From Piscinibacter sp050175855 (lineage in GTDB: Bacteria > Pseudomonadota > Gammaproteobacteria > Burkholderiales > Burkholderiaceae_C): 5,307 nucleotides of DNA. A model generated the notes under the pieces. That model was given only the letters and a program-made list of their open reading frames with translations. It was not told where the DNA came from and searched no databases. The translations under genes and the position numbers were made by a program. The stretch lies in assembly GCF_050175855.1 (NCBI RefSeq), contig NZ_JBFXIO010000355.1:1-5307 (forward strand), read 5' to 3'. The number at the start of each line of letters is the position of its first letter. Position 1 is the stretch's first letter. This document shows, piece after piece, positions 1-5,307 of the stretch.

Positions 1-2551
<2,551 letters not shown>

Positions 2552-2553
2552 AG

Positions 2554-2568
2554 GTGATTTCTCACTCC
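2554..2568 (-). promoter_or_regulatory. rpoB ribosome binding site overlapping a GAAA-tetraloop hairpin
   Basis: The only Shine-Dalgarno-like sequence near the rpoB start is GGAG at 2568-2565, which is 13 nt from the ATG and longer than the usual 5-9. The space between holds GTGA-GAAA-TCAC (2565-2554), a 4-bp stem closed by a GNRA tetraloop. The first stem base is the last G of GGAG. Folding would bring GGAG closer to the start codon or partly occlude it. The sequences are seen directly; the effect on translation is inferred. Confidence 0.45.
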
Positions 2569-2620
2569 GTCTCAGGAACGCCCACCCGGCCGTGGCAGGC
2601 TGCTCCGTCGGCGACTGTCT

Positions 2621-2639
2621 TTCGAACCTTGCGTTCGAA
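2621..2639 (-). repeat. 7-bp inverted repeat (TTCGAAC / GTTCGAA)
   Basis: TTCGAAC (2621-2627) and GTTCGAA (2633-2639) are perfect complements with a 5-nt loop that reads GCAAG on the transcribed strand. It lies about 70 nt before the rpoB start, so it would sit in the rpoB 5' leader of a readthrough transcript. Confidence 0.5.
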
Positions 2640-2646
2640 GCTTGGT

Positions 2647-2664
2647 GGCAGGCCACTACCTGCC
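2647..2664 (-). repeat. 6-bp inverted repeat with an alternative partner
   Basis: GGCAGG (2647-2652) and CCTGCC (2659-2664) form a 6-bp stem with a 6-nt loop. The left arm belongs to GTGGCAGGC, which occurs twice on the plus strand (2592-2600 and 2645-2653). The right arm could therefore pair with either copy. Confidence 0.4.
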
Positions 2665-2708
2665 GCTGGCGGACAACCCCGGCATTGCACCGGAGTCCGA
2701 CCAAACCC

Positions 2709-2733
2709 GTTCTCTGCAGTCGGATCAGAGAAC
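2709..2733 (-). repeat. 7-bp inverted repeat (third hairpin of the spacer)
   Basis: GTTCTCT (2709-2715) and AGAGAAC (2727-2733) are perfect complements with an 11-nt loop. A competing pairing exists between TGCAGT (2715-2720) and ACTGCA (2734-2739), which would disrupt this stem and part of the next hairpin. Function is unknown; a processing site or pause element is possible. Confidence 0.5.
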
Positions 2734-2736
2734 ACT

Positions 2737-2756
2737 GCAAAGCCCGTGGGCTTTGC
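2737..2756 (-). repeat. 9-bp inverted repeat (second hairpin of the spacer)
   Basis: GCAAAGCCC and GGGCTTTGC are perfectly complementary around two bases, giving a practical 8-bp stem with a 4-nt loop. It lies 14 nt beyond the attenuator-like hairpin in the direction of transcription and has A-rich and U-rich flanks within the stem, as in weak bidirectional terminators. No U-run follows outside the stem. It may be a second pause or processing element. Confidence 0.6.
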
Positions 2757-2770
2757 GCTGCTCTCGAAAG

Positions 2771-2793
2771 GCGGGCCGCCCGCGGCGGCCCGC
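2771..2793 (-). terminator. Attenuator-like hairpin just after rplL
   Basis: A perfect 10-bp inverted repeat, GCGGGCCGCC and GGCGGCCCGC, is separated by a 3-nt loop. It starts 10 nt after the rplL TAA stop. On the transcribed strand it is followed by CTTTCG, so the U-tract is only three bases and full intrinsic termination is doubtful. A weak terminator here matches the partial rplL/rpoB attenuation known in E. coli, where most transcripts stop and a minority continue into rpoBC. It could instead mainly protect the 3' end of the rplL message. Confidence 0.65.
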
Positions 2794-2803
2794 ACCTCGT
2801 CGA

Positions 2804-3181
2804 TTACTTGAGCTCGACCTTGGCGCCGGCTTCTTCCAGCTTCTTCATGGCAGCTTCGGCGTCGGCCTTGGCAAAGCCATCCTTGACGGGCTTCGGCGCG
2901 CCGTCGACCAGGTCCTTGGCTTCCTTCAGGCCCAGGCCGGTGATCTCGCGAACGGCCTTGATGACCGACACCTTGTTGGCGCCGGCTTCGGTCAGCACCA
3001 CGGTGAACTCGGTCTTCTCTTCGGCGGCCGGAGCGGCAGCGCCGCCGCCACCGGCGGCCGGGGCCGCCATCGAAGCGGCGGACACGCCGAACTTCTCTTC
3101 GATCGCCTTGACCAGGTCGTTGAGTTCCATCACCGACATGCTGTCGAGGGCGGTCAGGAATGCGTCTTTGTCGAAAGCCAT
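2804..3181 (-). CDS. rplL: 50S ribosomal protein L7/L12
   Basis: This is the multicopy acidic protein of the ribosomal stalk, which recruits and stimulates translational GTPases such as EF-G, EF-Tu, IF2 and RF3. It has 125 residues, against 121 in E. coli. Residues 1-33 are the N-terminal dimerisation domain that binds L10. Residues 34-54 are a flexible Ala/Gly/Pro-rich hinge with a GGGG run. Residues 55-125 are the globular C-terminal domain, with the conserved stretch from KVSVIKAVREITGLGL (70-85) to LVDGAPKPVK (91-100) that contacts factors. The ATG at 3181 is supported by TAGGAG (3193-3188) at a 6-nt spacing. It follows rplJ after 49 bp and precedes an attenuator-like hairpin, fitting its need for higher output than rpoB. 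Confidence 0.98.
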   Translation of the reverse strand: MAFDKDAFLTALDSMSVMELNDLVKAIEEKFGVSAASMAAPAAGGGGAAAPAAEEKTEFTVVLTEAGANKVSVIKAVREITGLGLKEAKDLVDGAPKPVKDGFAKADAEAAMKKLEEAGAKVELK

Positions 3182-3230
3182 TTGGGGCTCCTAGATATCT
3201 GTTGGATTCGGTTCAGGGAAAGGATCGTCT

Positions 3231-3740
3231 TCAGGCAGCGGGCGCTTCGGCGCTGCCGCCGCGCTTCTCGGCCAGGGCCGCCACCACAGCAGCCATGCGC
3301 TGCACCGGCGACTTCAGCAGGCCGGCGATCTGGCTGAGCAGGACTTCCTTGCTCGGCACAGCGGCCAGTGCCTTCACGCCGTTGGCGTCGAGCGGCTTGC
3401 CGGCGTAGGCGCCGGCCTTGACGATCAGCTTGTCGTTGCCTTTGGCGAAGTCAGCGATGACTTTCGCGGCGGCAACGGCGTCTTCGGAAAAGCCGTAGAT
3501 CAGCGGGCCGACCATGGCATCCGAGGCCACCTCGAACGGCGTGCCTTGCACGGCGCGACGAGCCAGGGTGTTCTTCAGCACGTGAAGGTACACGCCCTTT
3601 TCGCGCGCCTGCTTGCGCAGCGCGTTCAGGTGTTCCACGGTGAGGCCACGGTACTCGGCCAGCGCGAGCGTCTGCGAACGGGCCACTTGCGCGGCGACGT
3701 CCGAGACAACGGCTGCTTTCTCGTTGCGGTTGAGACTCAA
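3231..3740 (-). CDS. rplJ: 50S ribosomal protein L10, TTG start
   Basis: L10 anchors L7/L12 dimers to the large subunit at the base of the stalk and, complexed with L12, represses translation of its own mRNA. The protein has 169 residues, against 165 in E. coli. Residues 1-130 hold the rRNA-binding domain with EYRGLTV (29-35) and LKNTLARRA (55-63). The C-terminal helix from about 133 to 160 would bind the L12 N-terminal domains, and the tail is Ala/Gly-rich. The start is TTG at 3740-3738. It is chosen because MSLNRNEK matches the family N-terminus as I remember it, GAGGAG lies 6 nt upstream, and no ATG fits. The upstream leader contains an L10-type regulatory structure and a GNRA hairpin near the ribosome binding site. 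Confidence 0.97.
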   Translation of the reverse strand: MSLNRNEKAAVVSDVAAQVARSQTLALAEYRGLTVEHLNALRKQAREKGVYLHVLKNTLARRAVQGTPFEVASDAMVGPLIYGFSEDAVAAAKVIADFAKGNDKLIVKAGAYAGKPLDANGVKALAAVPSKEVLLSQIAGLLKSPVQRMAAVVAALAEKRGGSAEAPAA

Positions 3741-3746
3741 GGTCTG

Positions 3747-3752
3747 CTCCTC
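3747..3752 (-). promoter_or_regulatory. rplJ Shine-Dalgarno sequence that fixes the TTG start
   Basis: GAGGAG on the minus strand lies 6 nt before TTG. It is a near-consensus match to the 16S 3' end and the main sequence evidence that the unusual TTG is the rplJ initiation codon. Confidence 0.85.
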
Positions 3753-3760
3753 ACAAACAC

Positions 3761-3790
3761 GTGCGGTTCGGTCTTTCGACCTCCCCGCAC
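3761..3790 (-). promoter_or_regulatory. Hairpin with GAAA tetraloop and purine internal loop before the rplJ RBS
   Basis: On the transcribed strand the order is GTGCGG, GGA, GGTC, GAAA, GACC, GAA, CCGCAC. This gives a 6-bp lower stem, a symmetric GGA/GAA internal loop able to form tandem G-A pairs, a 4-bp upper stem and a GNRA tetraloop. It ends 8 nt before the Shine-Dalgarno sequence. All pairings are read directly. A role in controlling rplJ initiation, or as part of the L10-responsive leader, is inferred from its position. Confidence 0.55.
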
Positions 3791-3841
3791 ACCGGGTTTC
3801 AGCGACCTACCGACTCCGGAACCGAAATTCCATCCCGGCGG

Positions 3842-3896
3842 GACCGCCATCTGCGCTGGCCATTAAGCGGAGGAGTTGGACTCCGCACCAGCGGTC
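3842..3896 (-). promoter_or_regulatory. L10 leader: putative L10-L12 autoregulatory binding site
   Basis: In the transcribed strand GACCGC (3896-3891) and GCGGTC (3847-3842) close the element. CGCTGG (3893-3888) pairs with CCAGCG (3859-3854), and GCGGAG pairs with CTCCGC (3886-3881 with 3872-3867) as the apical stem. The 3' side carries an unpaired GCAGATG segment opposite almost nothing, giving the strongly asymmetric, kink-turn-like internal loop expected of L10 leaders. CTTAAT also precedes the second strand. L10 leaders are established translational repression sites upstream of rplJ. The outer and middle stems share three bases, so their exact partition is unresolved. Confidence 0.7.
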
Positions 3897-3905
3897 TTCG
3901 ATGGC

Positions 3906-3930
3906 CTGCACGCCCTTGCGGAGCGTGCAG
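3906..3930 (-). repeat. 8-bp hairpin immediately after rplA
   Basis: CTGCACGC and GCGTGCAG pair perfectly around a 9-nt loop, beginning 15 nt after the rplA TAG stop. No U-run follows, so it is not a standard intrinsic terminator. It may be the 5' stem of the L10 leader, a processing site or a stabiliser of the rplKA message. Confidence 0.5.
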
Positions 3931-3945
3931 CCCACCAAACTCTGC

Positions 3946-4656
3946 CTACTGCTGCACCGGGGCAGCGTTGATCGTCGACACGTCGACGCGGGCGCCCACG
4001 CCCATGGTCGACGACACCGCCACCTTGCGCAGGTAGATGCCCTTGCTCGAGGCCGGCTTGGCCTTGTTCAGGGCCTCGACCAGCGCGCGCAGGTTGCCGG
4101 CGAGCTTCTCGCTGTCGAACGAACGGCGGCCGATCGTGGCGTGCACGATGCCGGCCTTGTCGACGCGGAACTGCACCTGGCCGGCCTTGGCATTCTTCAC
4201 CGCGGTGGCGACATCGGGCGTGACGGTGCCGACCTTCGGGTTCGGCATCAGGCCGCGCGGGCCGAGCACCTGGCCGAGCGTACCGACGATGCGCATGGTG
4301 TCGGGCGAGGCGATCACGACGTCGAAATCCATCTTGCCGGCCTTGATCTCGGCGGCCAGGTCGTCCATGCCGACGATGTCGGCACCGGCAGCCTTGGCTT
4401 CCTCGGCCTTGGCGCCCTGGGCGAACACGGCGACGCGCTTGGTCTTGCCGGTGCCGTTGGGCATCACGACGGCGCCGCGCACCACCTGGTCGGACTTCTT
4501 GGCGTCGACGCCGAGTTGCACGGCCACGTCGATCGACTCGTCGAACTTGGCGGTGGCGCACTCCTTGACGATCGCCAGCGCGTTGTCCAGCGGGTACAGC
4601 TTGTTGCTGTCGACCTTGCCCTCGAGGGCCTTCTGGCGCTTGGTCAGCTTGGCCAT
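3946..4656 (-). CDS. rplA: 50S ribosomal protein L1
   Basis: L1 binds 23S rRNA helices 76-78 to form the mobile L1 stalk, which helps move deacylated tRNA out of the E site. In E. coli it also represses the rplK-rplA message. The protein has 236 residues, against 234 in E. coli. Domain I combines N- and C-terminal parts, with KFDESIDV at 37-44 and the RNA-binding STMGVG at 216-221. Domain II is inserted at roughly 68-160 and carries the family signature LGPRGLMPNPKVGTVT at 131-146. The ATG at 4656 lies only 2 bp after the rplK stop. AAGGAG (4669-4664, 7-nt spacing) is inside the end of rplK, so translational coupling is likely. A longer in-frame extension to 5127 runs through rplK out of frame and is not real. 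Confidence 0.98.
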   Translation of the reverse strand: MAKLTKRQKALEGKVDSNKLYPLDNALAIVKECATAKFDESIDVAVQLGVDAKKSDQVVRGAVVMPNGTGKTKRVAVFAQGAKAEEAKAAGADIVGMDDLAAEIKAGKMDFDVVIASPDTMRIVGTLGQVLGPRGLMPNPKVGTVTPDVATAVKNAKAGQVQFRVDKAGIVHATIGRRSFDSEKLAGNLRALVEALNKAKPASSKGIYLRKVAVSSTMGVGARVDVSTINAAPVQQ

Positions 4657-4658
4657 GC

Positions 4659-5090
4659 TCAGACTCCTTCCACGGTGACGCCCATCGAGCGGGCGGAACC
4701 GGCAATGGTGCGGACGGCGGCTTCCAGGTCGGCAGCCGTCAGGTCCTTCATCTTGGTCTTGGCGATCTCCTCGACCTGGGCGCGCGTCAGCTTGGCGACC
4801 TTGTCGACGTGCGGCTTGGCCGAGCCCTTGTCGAGCTTGGCGGCCTTCTTGATCAGCACGGCGGCCGGCGGCGTCTTGAGGACGAAGGTGAACGACTTGT
4901 CGGCGAACGCGGTGATCACCACCGGCAGCACGAGGCCGGGTTCCATCGACTGGGTCTGGGCGTTGAACGCCTTGCAGAACTCCATGATGTTCAGGCCGCG
5001 CTGACCCAGCGCGGGACCGATCGGGGGCGACGGATTCGCCTTGCCCGCCGGGATCTGCAGCTTGATGAAGCCGACGATCTTCTTGGCCAT
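4659..5090 (-). CDS. rplK: 50S ribosomal protein L11
   Basis: L11 binds the 23S rRNA GTPase-associated centre at the base of the L7/L12 stalk. It is needed for normal factor function and for RelA activation during the stringent response. The protein has 143 residues, close to the 142 of E. coli. The N-terminal domain (1-70) contains NPSPPIGPALGQRGLNIMEF (19-38), including prolines 22 and 23 of the thiostrepton-contact region. TPP at 73-75 is at the interdomain linker. The C-terminal rRNA-binding domain ends with the family signature GSARSMGV at 131-138. The ATG at 5090 has AGGAG at 5101-5097 with a 6-nt spacing. It is the first gene after the nusG-rplK spacer. Confidence 0.98.
   Translation of the reverse strand: MAKKIVGFIKLQIPAGKANPSPPIGPALGQRGLNIMEFCKAFNAQTQSMEPGLVLPVVITAFADKSFTFVLKTPPAAVLIKKAAKLDKGSAKPHVDKVAKLTRAQVEEIAKTKMKDLTAADLEAAVRTIAGSARSMGVTVEGV
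4664..4669 (-). promoter_or_regulatory. rplA Shine-Dalgarno sequence inside the rplK 3' end
   Basis: AAGGAG lies within the last rplK codons, 7 nt before the rplA ATG. It selects this start over upstream in-frame candidates and supports coupling of L11 and L1 synthesis. Confidence 0.85.
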
Positions 5091-5160
5091 GAGAGGCTCC
5101 TATCGAGTTCAAGCGCTTCCACCGCACTCGCGGCTTCGGCTCCTCGTCAATTCGACCCTG
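5091..5160 (-). promoter_or_regulatory. rplK 5' leader, candidate L1 repressor site
   Basis: In E. coli L1 represses translation of the rplK-rplA mRNA by binding a leader structure that mimics its 23S rRNA site. Here a small CCGC-GAGT-GCGG hairpin (5133-5122) leads into GGTGGAAGC, which resembles the GGUGGGAGG segment I recall from the L1 rRNA site. AAGCGCTT (5118-5111) is a self-complementary octamer just before the ribosome binding site. The resemblance is short and from memory, so the assignment is tentative. TTGACG (5150-5145) looks like a -35 box but has no acceptable -10 at normal spacing. Confidence 0.3.
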
Positions 5161-5168
5161 CTGATGAC

Positions 5169-5199
5169 GGCGCGCCCCGGGGTCGGGGCGGGGCGCGCC
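5169..5199 (-). terminator. GC-rich 11-bp hairpin between nusG and rplK
   Basis: GGCGCGCCCCG and CGGGGCGCGCC are perfect complements around a 9-nt loop, starting 18 nt after the nusG TGA. The stem is very stable, but the transcribed strand continues GTCATC with no U-tract. It could be a Rho-related or incomplete terminator, a 3' end protector for the secE-nusG message, or a pause element. In E. coli this junction separates the secE-nusG and rplK transcription units, which fits a boundary structure. Confidence 0.5.
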
Positions 5200-5217
5200 C
5201 GGAAACTCACTGAATCG

Positions 5218-5307
5218 TCAGACCTTCTCGACCTGCGAGAAGTCGAGCTCGACCGGCGTGGCGCGGCCGAAGATCGTGACGGAGACGCGCACCTTGGACT
5301 TGTCGTA
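5218..5307 (-). CDS. nusG: Transcription termination/antitermination factor NusG, C-terminal 29 residues
   Basis: Only the last 29 codons and the TGA stop are inside the window. The peptide ends VSVTIFGRATPVELDFSQ followed by VEKV, nearly identical to the E. coli NusG C-terminus as I remember it. This is the last part of the KOW domain, a small beta-barrel that contacts either Rho or ribosomal protein S10, while the missing N-terminal domain binds RNA polymerase. Its position directly upstream of rplK is the standard bacterial order. The frame is open to the window edge; the start and most of the gene lie outside. Confidence 0.93.
   Translation of the reverse strand, partial: YDKSKVRVSVTIFGRATPVELDFSQVEKV

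Larger units (their letters stand above)
2552..2803 (-). other. rplL-rpoB intergenic spacer, structured, no supported gene
   Basis: This 252-bp untranslated spacer separates rplL from rpoB and contains at least five non-overlapping inverted repeats plus the small rpoB RBS hairpin. In E. coli the equivalent spacer holds a partial terminator that lowers rpoBC transcription relative to the ribosomal protein genes, and an RNase III cleavage region. The length and position here fit the same role. I see no convincing sigma-70 promoter. The short minus-strand frame across it (GTG at 2795 to a stop at 2562) lacks a clear ribosome binding site and overlaps the hairpins. Confidence 0.7.

Noticed and set aside
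2562..2795. A 77-codon minus-strand frame in the rplL-rpoB spacer starting at GTG
   Set aside because: It has no clear ribosome binding site, overlaps the attenuator-like hairpin and four other inverted repeats, and shows no recognisable family. A regulatory leader peptide cannot be excluded but nothing supports it.
3613..5004. A 463-codon open frame on the plus strand antisense to rplJ, rplA and rplK
   Set aside because: It spans several real minus-strand genes and their spacers and has biased composition, so it is a shadow of GC-rich codons.
3946..5127. A 393-codon minus-strand frame starting upstream of rplK and ending with L1
   Set aside because: The first 157 codons read rplK out of frame. 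L1 begins at 4656, where a strong ribosome binding site and the conserved MAKLTKRQKAL start are found.
5122..5150. A sigma-70 promoter for rplK starting at TTGACG
   Set aside because: The -35-like hexamer is good, but the sequence 17 nt downstream is GTGCGG and no TATAAT-like hexamer occurs at 16-18 nt.

Overview
This window is a piece of the universally conserved bacterial nusG-rplKAJL-rpoBC gene block. All genes lie on the minus strand, so transcription runs from high to low coordinates: nusG (3' end only), rplK, rplA, rplJ, rplL and rpoB (5' 850 codons only). The sequence is strongly GC-rich with G/C-ending codons. The proteins look betaproteobacterial, most likely Burkholderiales. Examples are the RpoB N-terminus MAQQTTPYSYTERKRIRK, the rifampicin region reading FMDQTNPLSEITHKRRVSA, and L10 beginning MSLNRNEK. 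The order-level placement is an inference from remembered family sequences, not a search.

Layout from the upstream end of the operon: nusG C-terminus (5307-5218); a 127-bp spacer with an 11-bp GC hairpin and the rplK leader; rplK (5090-4659); rplA (4656-3946), only 2 bp after the rplK stop; a 205-bp leader with three structured elements, the middle one resembling the autoregulatory L10 leader; rplJ (3740-3231), starting at TTG; a 49-bp gap; rplL (3181-2804); a 252-bp spacer with a series of hairpins, the first resembling a transcription attenuator; and rpoB from 2551 to beyond the window edge.

The genes work together in making and controlling the translation and transcription machinery. L11, L10 and L12 form the ribosomal GTPase-associated stalk, L1 forms the mobile L1 stalk at the E site, RpoB is the beta subunit of RNA polymerase, and NusG is the elongation factor linking polymerase to Rho or the ribosome. 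The two longest spacers sit where the E. coli operon carries L10 autoregulation (before rplJ) and partial termination plus RNase III processing (between rplL and rpoB). The structures seen here fit those roles.

The coding content is ordinary and I found no undescribed system. The points worth a second look are all in the untranslated RNA: the hairpin-dense rplL-rpoB spacer, a small hairpin between the rpoB Shine-Dalgarno sequence and its start codon, the L10 leader with a second purine-rich hairpin next to the rplJ ribosome binding site, and the GC hairpin after nusG. No gene-free stretch exceeds 300 bases, and I saw no mobile elements, tRNAs, rRNAs or CRISPR repeats.
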